This document shows, piece by piece, positions 7,563 to 15,594 of a DNA stretch of 37,185 nucleotides. Numbering within the stretch: position 1 is the first letter of the stretch; every line of letters begins with the position of its first letter. The translations under genes and the position numbers were made by a program. Below the pieces are notes generated by a model. It was not told where the DNA came from. It saw nothing but the letters and a program-made list of their open reading frames with translations, and searched no databases. The DNA comes from an uncultured Hippea sp. (GTDB lineage Bacteria > Campylobacterota_A > Desulfurellia > JAADFJ01), in assembly GCA_913009315.1 (NCBI GenBank), contig CAJVZA010000011.1, positions 1 through 37,185 of the forward strand, read 5' to 3'.

Positions 7563-7574
7563 GCAACCGGTTGC
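7563..7574. promoter_or_regulatory. Perfect 12-bp palindrome GCAACCGGTTGC
   Basis: It is self-complementary without a loop and lies 45 bases before the permease ATG at 7620. The position and perfect dyad fit an operator for a dimeric regulator, but no second copy was noticed and no clear -35/-10 pair could be placed around it. Confidence 0.3.
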
Positions 7575-7619
7575 ACGCTTGCGACAATTAAAGAAAAGCT
7601 AAGATTTAAGGAGAATTTT

Positions 7620-9287
7620 ATGAAAAAGCTGATTATCATTGCTTCGGTCTTTTATCTTTTTTTAATATTATCATCAACCTCGTCCGCTCTCTCTCTGCCT
7701 ATACAGATAAACGGTAAAATCGTGAACGCTCACAACACACCGATAGGAAGTGTCGAAATAACTGCTTTTTCAGGCGGGAAAAAAATTGCGAAAACGACAA
7801 GCACCGATTCCGGTTTTTATGAGATGAGAATTGATAATCTTCCTGCATTGCCGGCATCTATAAAACTTTCATTTTATAAAGCAAGCTACAAAAAGCAGAG
7901 TATCAGCATAGATAAATTCTACAATGAAGGCAACCTCTACAGCGCATTTAAAAATACATCCCTTGTTAGAACAGCCGGTCCCGCTTTCTGGATTGCACTT
8001 GCAATATTGATTATAATGTATGTACTCATAACCTTTGAGATATTTCACAGAACTCTGGCGGCAACAATTGGCGCGGTACTGGCTCTTTTTCTTTCATATA
8101 CCCTAGGTGCACTCAACCCCAATTACTTTATTATCTCTTTTGATGAAGCGATGAAAGCGATAGACCTGAATGTTATTTTCCTTTTGATGGGAATGATGAT
8201 TATAGTAGGCATAATGAAAAAGACAGGGGTTTTTCAGTGGTTGACATATATTTCATACAAAATGTCCAAAGGTAAAGTTTTTCGTCTTGCCGCAATTCTT
8301 ATGATCGTCACGGCTATTACCAGTGCATTTTTGGATAATGTAACAACTATGCTGCTCTTGACTCCTGTCTCTATTGAAATTGCGCTTGTTCTGAAAATCA
8401 ATCCTTTTAGTCTGCTTATTCCTGAGGTTATGGCATCAAATGCAGGAGGAACCGCAACCCTGATTGGTGATCCCCCAAACATATTGATAGGCTCGTATGC
8501 TCACCTTACATTCAACCAATTCCTGATAAATCTTACACCTGTTATAGTAATAATAACTATAGCGACTATTCTGATTATGAAGCTGGTTTACGGCAAAGAA
8601 TATAAGAAAGCGGCAATTGGAAATGTAGATGAACTTCTGGCAAAACTAAAAAGAGAATACAAAATAACAGATATGAAACTGTTGAAAAAATCGTTGTGGG
8701 TTTTGGGATTTGTGGTTCTGCTTTTTATTACTCACGGCGCTCTTCATATGGAACCGTCAATCGCCGCTCTGCTTGGTGCCACAATACTTCTTGTCATTTC
8801 AGGCGCCGATGTCGTGGAGATTCTGGAAAAGGAAGTAGAATGGCCAACGCTTATCTTTTTTATGATGTTGTTTATCGTTGTTGGGGCAGCGGAGCAAACA
8901 GGTATTATCCAACTGCTGGCAGATATGGTAAAACAGCTTGCCGGAACAAGCAGGGTGGCAGCAATAATACTGATTATATGGGTATCGGCATTTGCCTCGG
9001 CAATCATAGATAATATTCCTTTTACTGCTACAATGCTTCCGGTGGTGGCATATTTGGCAGAAACGATTCCGGGCGCAAACGGTGCCATCTTGTGGTGGGC
9101 GCTCTCGCTGGGTGCATGCCTTGGCGGAAACGGAACGCTGATTGGAGCAAGTGCGAATGTTGTGACTGCGGGTCTCGCAGAAAAGGCGGGATATCCGCTA
9201 AGATTCATCGAGTTTTTTAAAGTTGGAATGCCGGTTATGATAGTCAGTATCATTATTGCAACCGTCTGGCTTTTAATAGGAGGATAA
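7620..9287 (+). CDS. ArsB/SLC13-type permease with N-terminal beta domain
   Basis: Integral-membrane transporter of the ion-transporter superfamily that includes ArsB, NhaD and the P protein, 555 residues. A signal peptide (1-25) is followed by an about 80-residue domain (26-107) with the pattern of carboxypeptidase-regulatory/CnaB-like folds (INGKIVNAHNTPIGSVEI, then TDSGFYEMRI). About 11 membrane helices then begin near 122. Family motifs occur twice, as expected from an internal duplication: FLDNVTTMLL (237-246) with SNAGGTATLIGDPPN (273-287), and IIDNIPFTATMLP (462-474) with GGNGTLIGASANVV (502-515). The transported ion cannot be read from sequence; Na+/H+, arsenite or dicarboxylate are all family options. 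TAAGGAG at 607-613 (7607-7613) supports the start. A UspA-like gene follows after 3 bases. Confidence 0.85.
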   Translation: MKKLIIIASVFYLFLILSSTSSALSLPIQINGKIVNAHNTPIGSVEITAFSGGKKIAKTTSTDSGFYEMRIDNLPALPASIKLSFYKASYKKQSISIDKFYNEGNLYSAFKNTSLVRTAGPAFWIALAILIIMYVLITFEIFHRTLAATIGAVLALFLSYTLGALNPNYFIISFDEAMKAIDLNVIFLLMGMMIIVGIMKKTGVFQWLTYISYKMSKGKVFRLAAILMIVTAITSAFLDNVTTMLLLTPVSIEIALVLKINPFSLLIPEVMASNAGGTATLIGDPPNILIGSYAHLTFNQFLINLTPVIVIITIATILIMKLVYGKEYKKAAIGNVDELLAKLKREYKITDMKLLKKSLWVLGFVVLLFITHGALHMEPSIAALLGATILLVISGADVVEILEKEVEWPTLIFFMMLFIVVGAAEQTGIIQLLADMVKQLAGTSRVAAIILIIWVSAFASAIIDNIPFTATMLPVVAYLAETIPGANGAILWWALSLGACLGGNGTLIGASANVVTAGLAEKAGYPLRFIEFFKVGMPVMIVSIIIATVWLLIGG

Positions 9288-9290
9288 TTT

Positions 9291-9740
9291 ATGGATAATC
9301 AAATCGTCATTTGTATCGTGAAAGGCGGTAAAATAGGTGAGAAAGCGGTAGAAAAGGCAATCGGGATTGCAAAAGAGAACTCTATGAAATTAATATTTTT
9401 ATTCTCTTCGGACACCGACGACATACTTTCGGGTAATTTTGGAATCAGTTCCGATGATATAACATCCAGAGGAATAGAAAATATCGGCAAAACGCTTATC
9501 AGTCAGTTTAAAGATAAAGCCGAAAATTCAGGAGTAAAATACTCTTCAAAAATAGTGGGTGGAGATCTTCTTGACGAACTGAGGAAAATGATAAAACGCG
9601 ATGATAAATCAATTTTTGTGGTGCCCAGGTTAGAAAGAGGGCCTATTGAAAAATTTCTAATCGGCAACAGTATAGACGAATATATAGACAAATTAAAAAA
9701 AGAATTCCCTTTACTCAAAATATACATAGTGGATGGATAA
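9291..9740 (+). CDS. UspA-like protein next to the permease
   Basis: A 149-residue soluble protein with the alternating strand/helix pattern of the universal stress protein fold: strand IVICIVKGG, a helix with IGEKAVEKAIGIAKEN, strand KLIFLF, and a late SIFVVPRLERGPIEKFLIGNS. The last segment resembles the UspA G-2x-G-9x-G(S/T) ATP-binding loop region, but the glycines are incomplete, so nucleotide binding is doubtful. USP domains are often paired with ion transporters as regulatory subunits, and its tight linkage to the permease (3 bases) suggests such a role; that is inference. GGAGG at 9280-9284 precedes the start. It overlaps rarA by 8 bases. Confidence 0.65.
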   Translation: MDNQIVICIVKGGKIGEKAVEKAIGIAKENSMKLIFLFSSDTDDILSGNFGISSDDITSRGIENIGKTLISQFKDKAENSGVKYSSKIVGGDLLDELRKMIKRDDKSIFVVPRLERGPIEKFLIGNSIDEYIDKLKKEFPLLKIYIVDG

Positions 9741-10935
9741 ACAGCTTATATCGGCACTTGCTCCAAAAAACCTTGATGAATTGCTGGGACAGGAACATAT
9801 TTTAGGGCGGGATAAGCCGCTTTCCCGTCTGATTGAATCAGGCAGCATCCCTTCCGTTGTTATAACAGGACCATCCGGAGTCGGCAAAACAAGTTTTGCA
9901 AGAATTATTGCAGACAAATTCAGCCTTCCGTTTGCCGGTCTTAATGCCGCTACCGATTTCACAACGGATAAAATAAGAAAAACGCTCAGGATTGCCGAAG
10001 ATATTTACGATAAAGAAGGCAGACGTTCAATCGTTTTTATAGATGAGATTCACCGCGCAACCCGACCCAAATTAGAACTTTTTCTTGAAGAAATGGACAA
10101 AAATCTGATAGTAATCGGTGTATCCACGGAAAATCCATTTTATTCCCTTGCTCCTGCTTTTCGCTCGAGAAGTATGCTGATAAAATTTGTTAAACTCAAT
10201 AAGAATGCTATGTTCAAACTTATAGATAAGGCTGAAAAATTTTTAAACAGTACTATCCTGCCTGATGCCAAAGATCTGCTTATAAAAATTTCCGGCGGAG
10301 ATGCCAGAAGACTTTTAAACAGGATAAATGCCGCTTCCGAAATTGCCCTTACTTCTAAAATCACAGTAGATGATATTGTCACAGAAGAAACAGCCGACTA
10401 TGACAGAAAGGAGGGACATTACGATACTATAAGCGCATTTATAAAAAGCGTAAGAGGAACGGATCCGGACAGTGCTCTTTTGTGGCTTGCAAAGATGTTG
10501 AGAGGTGGAGAAGATCCTCTTTTTATCGCGAGACGTTTAATGATCCTATCGGTTGAGGATATAGCAATGGCAAACGCATTGGCATCGCCGGTCGCCGAAT
10601 CCTGCTATGGCATCGTTAAGGCAGTTGGAATGCCCGAAGCCGAGATTGCTTTAGCTTATGCAACCATATTTCTTGCAACGTCACCAAAATCAAACAGCTC
10701 ATATAAGGCGCTGGGCAAAGCAAAGGCATTTATCGAGGCAGAAGGTGCAGTTGAAGTTCCGGGCTCATTGCGGCAAAATCCGCCGAAAGAAGCCGGAAAT
10801 TATCGTTATCCTCACAACTACCCGAGACATTATGTAAAAAACAGATATTCACCGGTTGATATAAATTTTTACGAAGCATCGGAAGAGGGATACGAAGCAA
10901 GGATAAAGCGCTTTTTGAAAGAACTTAAAAAATGA
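9733..10935 (+). CDS. rarA: Replication-associated recombination protein A (AAA+ ATPase)
   Basis: RarA/MgsA/WRNIP1-type clamp-loader-like ATPase acting at stalled replication forks, 400 residues. Walker A is GPSGVGKT (46-53), Walker B FIDEIHR (102-108), sensor 1 STENP (131-135), and the Arg-finger region FRSRS is at 143-147. The C-terminal MgsA part has RKEGHYDTISAFIKSVRGTD and GGEDPLFIARRLMI. Where most RarA proteins have FNKAQQD after DEIHR, this one has ATRPKLE, an unusual substitution in an otherwise standard protein. The start ATG overlaps the previous stop by 8 bases, and it overlaps thiL by 4. Confidence 0.9.
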   Translation: MDKQLISALAPKNLDELLGQEHILGRDKPLSRLIESGSIPSVVITGPSGVGKTSFARIIADKFSLPFAGLNAATDFTTDKIRKTLRIAEDIYDKEGRRSIVFIDEIHRATRPKLELFLEEMDKNLIVIGVSTENPFYSLAPAFRSRSMLIKFVKLNKNAMFKLIDKAEKFLNSTILPDAKDLLIKISGGDARRLLNRINAASEIALTSKITVDDIVTEETADYDRKEGHYDTISAFIKSVRGTDPDSALLWLAKMLRGGEDPLFIARRLMILSVEDIAMANALASPVAESCYGIVKAVGMPEAEIALAYATIFLATSPKSNSSYKALGKAKAFIEAEGAVEVPGSLRQNPPKEAGNYRYPHNYPRHYVKNRYSPVDINFYEASEEGYEARIKRFLKELKK

Positions 10936-11858
10936 ATGAAAATCAATTCATTGATCTTCTGAGATCAAAGTTTGATCCGGCAATTGGGGATGATTGTTTT
11001 GTAATTGAGAGAGATAAGCATGACTTCCTTGTCACAACCGATCTTATGACGGAATCGGTTCATTTCGGCAAATGGATGGATCCTTATTCATTGGGCTGGA
11101 AAATTGCAGCCGTCAATATAAGCGATATTGCGGCAATGGGAGGAAGAGCGTTATTTCTTTTTTTAGATATCGCACTAAAAACACTTGATGAAAAATGGGT
11201 TGATCGATTTCTATCGGGACTTTCAGATATATGCACTAAATTTGATCTGAAATTGAGCGGAGGAGACACAACAAGATCGACCGCAACAACAGTTGCAATT
11301 ACCGCTATCGGCACAGTGCCGCACAAAAAAGCAATCCTGAGAAGCGGGGCAAAAGCGGGAGATCTGCTCTGCGTATCGGGTTTTACCGGTCTTGCAGCAT
11401 ACGGGCTTGATATGCTGCAATCCGGCAAAAAAAGTAAATTTACAAAATTTCTACTTACTCCTGAACCGGAAGCTGCGCTTGCACTTAAATTGCAGGAGCT
11501 TAATCTTGCAACAGCTATGATTGATCTATCTGATGGAATCTATCAAGACGGTTTCAGATTAGCAAAAAGCTCCGGTTGCGGTATAATTGTAGAAGCAGAT
11601 AAACTGCTGGAGTGTCATCCGCTTGCGGGATATGCATTTGATAATAAACTTATCGGCTATGCGCTGACAGGAGGAGAAGATTATAAGTTACTTTTTACAA
11701 TTAACAGGAACAGAGAAAAAATGATTAGAAAAATGAAAGCTGCTGCCCCGGACGTTCGTGTCATAGGCAGGATTACGGATAAAAGCGGAATCAGGATTTT
11801 ATTCAAGCAAAAGCCCATAGACATAACAAATCCCGGTTTCCTGCATTTCGGAGATTAA
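10932..11858 (+). CDS. thiL: Thiamine-monophosphate kinase
   Basis: Phosphorylates thiamine monophosphate to thiamine diphosphate, the cofactor used by KorB in this same window. 308 residues. The PurM-like ATP fold motifs are GDD (19-21), TTDLMTESVHF (35-45), NISDIAAMG (62-70), GGDTTRS (110-116), DLSDGI and GGEDYKLLF. The start overlaps the rarA stop (ATGA), and rpe starts one base after its stop. No THI-box riboswitch is expected inside an operon and none was seen. Confidence 0.93.
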   Translation: MNENQFIDLLRSKFDPAIGDDCFVIERDKHDFLVTTDLMTESVHFGKWMDPYSLGWKIAAVNISDIAAMGGRALFLFLDIALKTLDEKWVDRFLSGLSDICTKFDLKLSGGDTTRSTATTVAITAIGTVPHKKAILRSGAKAGDLLCVSGFTGLAAYGLDMLQSGKKSKFTKFLLTPEPEAALALKLQELNLATAMIDLSDGIYQDGFRLAKSSGCGIIVEADKLLECHPLAGYAFDNKLIGYALTGGEDYKLLFTINRNREKMIRKMKAAAPDVRVIGRITDKSGIRILFKQKPIDITNPGFLHFGD

Positions 11859-11859
11859 C

Positions 11860-12501
11860 ATGCTTATTTCACCCTCTCTTTTATCTGCAGACTTCTCTGA
11901 TATAAAATCAGAAATCAAAAAAATAGAGCTTGGAGGCGCCGACCTGATCCATATAGATATTATGGATGGTCATTTTGTTCCCAACCTGACTGTCGGGCCT
12001 GATTTTGTAAGAGCTGTCAAAAAAACAGCTTCATTGCCGCTTGATCTGCATCTTATGGTAACTGATCCTGAAAAATGGATAGTTCCGTTTTATGACGCAG
12101 GAGCATCATATATAACGATTCATCAGGAGGCAACGCCCCATCTTGATCGTATAATTGAAAAAATTAATAGTCTCGGCATAAAATCCGGGTTATCTCTTTG
12201 TCCTGCTACAGCAGAAAAGAGTTTGGAATATCTGCTTGAAAAAGTTGATATCGTTCTTGTAATGAGTGTCAATCCCGGATTTGGAGGACAGAAATTTATA
12301 TCAAACCAAATAAAGAAAATCAGACGATTAGATGAAATTAGAAAAAAAAGCCGACTTTCTTATATGATAGAGGTTGACGGAGGAGTTAACTGCAGCAATG
12401 CCGGAGAATTAAATTCAGCAGGCGTTGATATTTTAGTGGCAGGAAGTTTTATTTTTTCCAGTGACGATTACAAAGAGGCAATCGAAAGCCTCAGGGGTTA
12501 A
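11860..12501 (+). CDS. rpe: Ribulose-phosphate 3-epimerase
   Basis: Interconverts ribulose 5-phosphate and xylulose 5-phosphate in the non-oxidative pentose phosphate pathway; ribulose 5-phosphate is also the KdsD substrate. 213 residues, TIM barrel. Metal and catalytic residues are H31 and D33 in HIDIMDGHFVPN, H64 in HLMV, the loop MSVNPGFGGQKF (135-146) and D173 in EVDGGV. One base separates it from thiL and one from trkA, indicating one transcript. Confidence 0.95.
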   Translation: MLISPSLLSADFSDIKSEIKKIELGGADLIHIDIMDGHFVPNLTVGPDFVRAVKKTASLPLDLHLMVTDPEKWIVPFYDAGASYITIHQEATPHLDRIIEKINSLGIKSGLSLCPATAEKSLEYLLEKVDIVLVMSVNPGFGGQKFISNQIKKIRRLDEIRKKSRLSYMIEVDGGVNCSNAGELNSAGVDILVAGSFIFSSDDYKEAIESLRG

Positions 12502-12502
12502 T

Positions 12503-13828
12503 ATGCACGTTTTAATTATTGGAGCAGGTCGGGTAGGATCTGCTATTGCGGATTTAGCCGTAAAATCAAATTGCGATGTGACGATTGTCGATGCGAGTGA
12601 AGCAAAAATAAAAAGATTGAGTGATATATTAGATATAAATGGAATTACCGGTGACGGAACCTCATCGGAATTGCTGTCTAAAATAAACTCAAAAACTATT
12701 GATATACTCGTAGTAGCTACGCGCGACGATATTACCAACATTACGGCAACGGCAGTAGCAAACACAACACTTGATATAAAAAAAAGATTGATAAGACTGA
12801 AAAATCAGGAATTCTATCAAAATGAAGCGCTGATGAAACTGCTTCATATCAACAGAATTATCGACATTGATCGGGCCGTGGCCGATAGAATTATCGATCT
12901 GATAAAAATTGCCCCGGCAACCAATGTATTGGAATTTTTTGACAAGAAAGCGGTTGTTATCGGAACCAGGGTAAAAAATAATAATCCTTATGCAATGAAA
13001 ACCATTGAGGAAATCAGTAATAAAAATTTCTCGATTCCGTTATCTTATCATTCGGGCAACTATGAGATAACGACTCCGAAAAGTAAAATTATTCCGGGAG
13101 ATATCGTATTGATAGCCGCATCAACTGATAAGGTAGAAGAGATTTTTCACGATATGGCTGAGAATACAAAGCGGATAGACACTGTGTCCATTATTGGAGG
13201 CGGAAGAAAAGGCAGATATATAGCAAAATATTGCGTAGATAACGGAATTGATCTAAAAATTATAGATAATGATCCCGAAATGTGCAATGAGCTTTCTCTG
13301 GAATTTCCATCTGCCGTTGTTATGTTCGGCAGCGGTTCCGATATGCAGCTTATAAAAACCGAAGATGTTTTTTCCTGCGATCTGCTTATAACGACAACTA
13401 AAGATGATGAGATGAATATATTGTTATCGGTGCTTGCCAAAAGAATGGGCGTAAAAAAATGTATTACAGTGACGGCAGCAGAAGAATACTCCTATATTGC
13501 CGAACAGCTGGGGTTGGGATCTATTGTAGACCCGAAACTCTCCTCATCGGCTGCTATCCTTGATATGATAATGGACAGAAAAGCTGTTTCGGTATCCGTT
13601 CTAAAAGGCAGCAAAATCGGAATGATTGAAGAAACGGTCAAAAGTACATCACCTGTTATCAATCAGCTTATAGAAGATATAAAATTTCCATCTATGTGTA
13701 AGGTGGCATTACTGCTGCGCAGGGATATGGTTATTGTACCTGACGACAAAGAAATACTCATTGAGGGCGACCGTCTTATTCTTTTTGCACCATTTGGTAA
13801 TCTGGCAAAAATCTCCAAGTTGTTTTAA
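12503..13828 (+). CDS. trkA: Trk potassium uptake regulatory subunit
   Basis: Cytoplasmic NAD-binding gating ring for TrkH, 441 residues. It has two tandem RCK_N-RCK_C pairs. The first Rossmann loop is GAGRVG near the N-terminus with acidic IVDAS at the end of strand 2; the second is GGGRKG near 233-238 with IIDND. The start is taken at the ATG at 12503, one base after the rpe stop and preceded by AGGGG (12493-12497). The in-frame extension to 12461 would overlap rpe by about 40 bases without any benefit. It overlaps trkH by one base (TAATG). Confidence 0.93.
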   Translation: MHVLIIGAGRVGSAIADLAVKSNCDVTIVDASEAKIKRLSDILDINGITGDGTSSELLSKINSKTIDILVVATRDDITNITATAVANTTLDIKKRLIRLKNQEFYQNEALMKLLHINRIIDIDRAVADRIIDLIKIAPATNVLEFFDKKAVVIGTRVKNNNPYAMKTIEEISNKNFSIPLSYHSGNYEITTPKSKIIPGDIVLIAASTDKVEEIFHDMAENTKRIDTVSIIGGGRKGRYIAKYCVDNGIDLKIIDNDPEMCNELSLEFPSAVVMFGSGSDMQLIKTEDVFSCDLLITTTKDDEMNILLSVLAKRMGVKKCITVTAAEEYSYIAEQLGLGSIVDPKLSSSAAILDMIMDRKAVSVSVLKGSKIGMIEETVKSTSPVINQLIEDIKFPSMCKVALLLRRDMVIVPDDKEILIEGDRLILFAPFGNLAKISKLF

Positions 13829-15300
13829 TGTTTTTAAACATCGGACTTATTCTTTCTATAATATCGGTATATCTGATGCTTCTTGGAGCACTGGAGACCG
13901 TTCCTCTCGCGGTATCGCTAATTTATCACGAATCTATTGCTGCACTGGCCGAATCAATCGGTATTACATTGGGATCGGGCGCATTGCTATACATAATAGC
14001 AAAAATTTTCAGGAACAAGCAAAAGGAACTTCGCTATCGTGAGGGGTTTCTGGTTGTCACTCTTATCTGGTTAGTGTCTGCATTTTTCTATGGATTACCG
14101 TTTACAATTTCCGGAGTTCTTCCAAATATTGTCGACTCATATTTTGAAGCGATGAGCGGTTTTACGACAACCGGAGCAACTGTTATTAATAATCTGTCAA
14201 ATTTGTCCCACGGTCTGCTTTTTCTAAGAAGTTACACTCAATGGCTTGGCGGAATGGGTATCATAGTTCTCGCAGTAGCAATATTTCCATTTTCAGGTGC
14301 CTCAGGGGTTCAGCTTTTTTCCGCAGAATCAAGCGGTATTACACTAACAAAAATTAAACCGCGCATAAAAGAGACTGCATTAAGTTTATGGATAATCTAT
14401 TTCGTGCTCACATTAGCCGAAATAGTGCTGCTTATGCTTGGAGGAATGAATCCTTTTGACGCTATTATCACTTCACTTTCGACACTTCCCACCGGAGGAT
14501 TTTCAAACTATAATAACAATATAGGCCATTTTCCATCCTCCTATATACGACTCATTATAATACTTTTTATGATTTTAGGCGGAATGCAATTCACGCTTCT
14601 TTATAATATTATCAAAAATCCGAAAGATGCAGTAAAGAAAAATTATCTAAAAGGTGAAACAAACGTATATCTGTTTATTATCCTGGTTTCAAGCCTTTTG
14701 ATCTTTATCTCCAACAAGATAAATTTTTCATCATACAGTACAATCTTTCAGTCCTATCTTGCCTCTCTGTTTACAACCGTATCACAGATGACATCCACCG
14801 GCTTCACGGCGTATAACTACGGCAACTGGACGATATTTTCTCAGCTTCTGCTTTTGTCAGTAATGGTAATAGGGGCAATGGCAGGATCTACAGGAGGAGG
14901 TATAAAAGTTATAAGATTTATAGTAATATATAAAGCTATAAAAGTAGAACTTTACAAAATGATACATCCCAGCCTTGTCAAGGAGGTGAAGATTCCGGGA
15001 TACGAAATGACTCAGGCAATTGTCAGAAACACACTTATTTTTTTCGGTATCTATATTTTTGCAGTTATTATTAGTTCATTGATATTGACATTTTTCAATA
15101 TAGATATCGTAACAGCCATAAGCGCCACAATTGCCACTCTATCAAACGCAGGACCCGGTCTGGGAGGTGTGGCTCCCCCAAATACATACAGTTTTTTCTC
15201 AACTATTCCCAAAATCGTATTAACTTTTGATATGCTGATAGGAAGACTTGAATTCTATACGGTTATGGTAATATTTCTGGCGATATTCTGGAAAAGATAA
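13828..15300 (+). CDS. trkH: Trk potassium uptake membrane subunit
   Basis: Potassium channel-like transporter, 490 residues and about 10-12 membrane helices. The four pore loops carry the filter glycines: SGFTTTGATV, LPTGGFSNYN, MTSTGFTAYN and LSNAGPGLGGV. The order and spacing fit TrkH/TrkG/KtrB, and the neighbouring full-length TrkA with duplicated RCK domains argues for Trk rather than Ktr. The stop codon (15298-15300) lies inside the sequence ATAATGAGACCA that matches the end of a dispersed repeat, so the 3' end has been remodelled by, or was a target for, that repeat. Confidence 0.93.
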   Translation: MFLNIGLILSIISVYLMLLGALETVPLAVSLIYHESIAALAESIGITLGSGALLYIIAKIFRNKQKELRYREGFLVVTLIWLVSAFFYGLPFTISGVLPNIVDSYFEAMSGFTTTGATVINNLSNLSHGLLFLRSYTQWLGGMGIIVLAVAIFPFSGASGVQLFSAESSGITLTKIKPRIKETALSLWIIYFVLTLAEIVLLMLGGMNPFDAIITSLSTLPTGGFSNYNNNIGHFPSSYIRLIIILFMILGGMQFTLLYNIIKNPKDAVKKNYLKGETNVYLFIILVSSLLIFISNKINFSSYSTIFQSYLASLFTTVSQMTSTGFTAYNYGNWTIFSQLLLLSVMVIGAMAGSTGGGIKVIRFIVIYKAIKVELYKMIHPSLVKEVKIPGYEMTQAIVRNTLIFFGIYIFAVIISSLILTFFNIDIVTAISATIATLSNAGPGLGGVAPPNTYSFFSTIPKIVLTFDMLIGRLEFYTVMVIFLAIFWKR

Positions 15301-15461
15301 TGAGACCATTACTGATCTATGAACGATCATACCGAGCCTCAAATTAGCCTCTGCTTCTGCGCTGCAGACTTTTGGGCAGGATACCCTGCTGCTATTGCCT
15401 GCAATTTATGCTTTACCGACGGATTCGGACTCTCAATTCGAAACACTCAAAATTAATAGAG
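15297..15461. repeat. Remnant of a TGAGACC/GGACTCTC element
   Basis: The left end ATAATGAGACCA (15297-15308) is identical to the outermost 12 bases of the element end at 36894-36905 read on the minus strand. The right part (15427-15461) matches the 35-base motif at 6971-7005 in 31 of 35 positions. Between them lie about 118 bases with small stems such as GCAGG/CCTGC (15376-15389). No open frame is present. It looks like a decayed short mobile element inserted right after trkH. Confidence 0.55.
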
Positions 15462-15495
15462 GTACTCTAAAAAATATATAGATCGGAAATTTTTC

Positions 15496-15523
15496 TTGAC
15501 ACAAAAAACAAAGAGGATACAAT
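15496..15523 (+). promoter_or_regulatory. Sigma70-type promoter for icd-korDABC
   Basis: A perfect -35 TTGACA (15496-15501), a 16-base spacer and a -10 TACAAT (15518-15523) precede the icd ATG by about 70 bases. This is the best promoter match in the window and separates the icd-kor operon from the trk operon. No operator or riboswitch was recognised in the leader. Confidence 0.7.
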
Positions 15524-15594
15524 GGCGAAAAGCAACTTATTTAAAAAACAAAATTAACAGCGAATAGATACGCAAATTTTTATTGGAGGAAAAC

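Larger units (their letters stand above)
6647..7619. other. Repeat-rich gene-free interval
   Basis: No convincing gene is present in these 973 bases. From left to right it holds a copy of the TGTTTCCACCT palindrome (6678-6702), an AT-rich stretch (about 6703-6840), half a palindrome (TGTTTCCAC, 6862-6870), an element terminus (6912-6945), the inverted 35-base motif (6971-7005), a hairpin (7052-7134), a bi-hairpin repeat (7181-7260), a degenerate copy of it (7383-7431) and a 12-base palindrome (7563-7574) just before the permease gene. It looks like a landing ground for small mobile repeats between two operons. Confidence 0.7.

Noticed and set aside
8696-9013. 105-codon plus-strand frame inside the permease gene
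   Set aside because: It lies fully within the permease in another frame, with biased composition (many Arg, Tyr, Gly, Ser) and no domain; the permease frame has clear motifs across the same span.
13734-14042. 102-codon frame spanning the trkA-trkH junction
   Set aside because: It overlaps both well-supported trk genes out of frame and has no recognisable features.
15301-15594. Riboswitch or leader-peptide control of icd
   Set aside because: The stretch is accounted for by element remnants and a promoter; after the promoter only about 65 bases remain, with no conserved aptamer-like structure seen.
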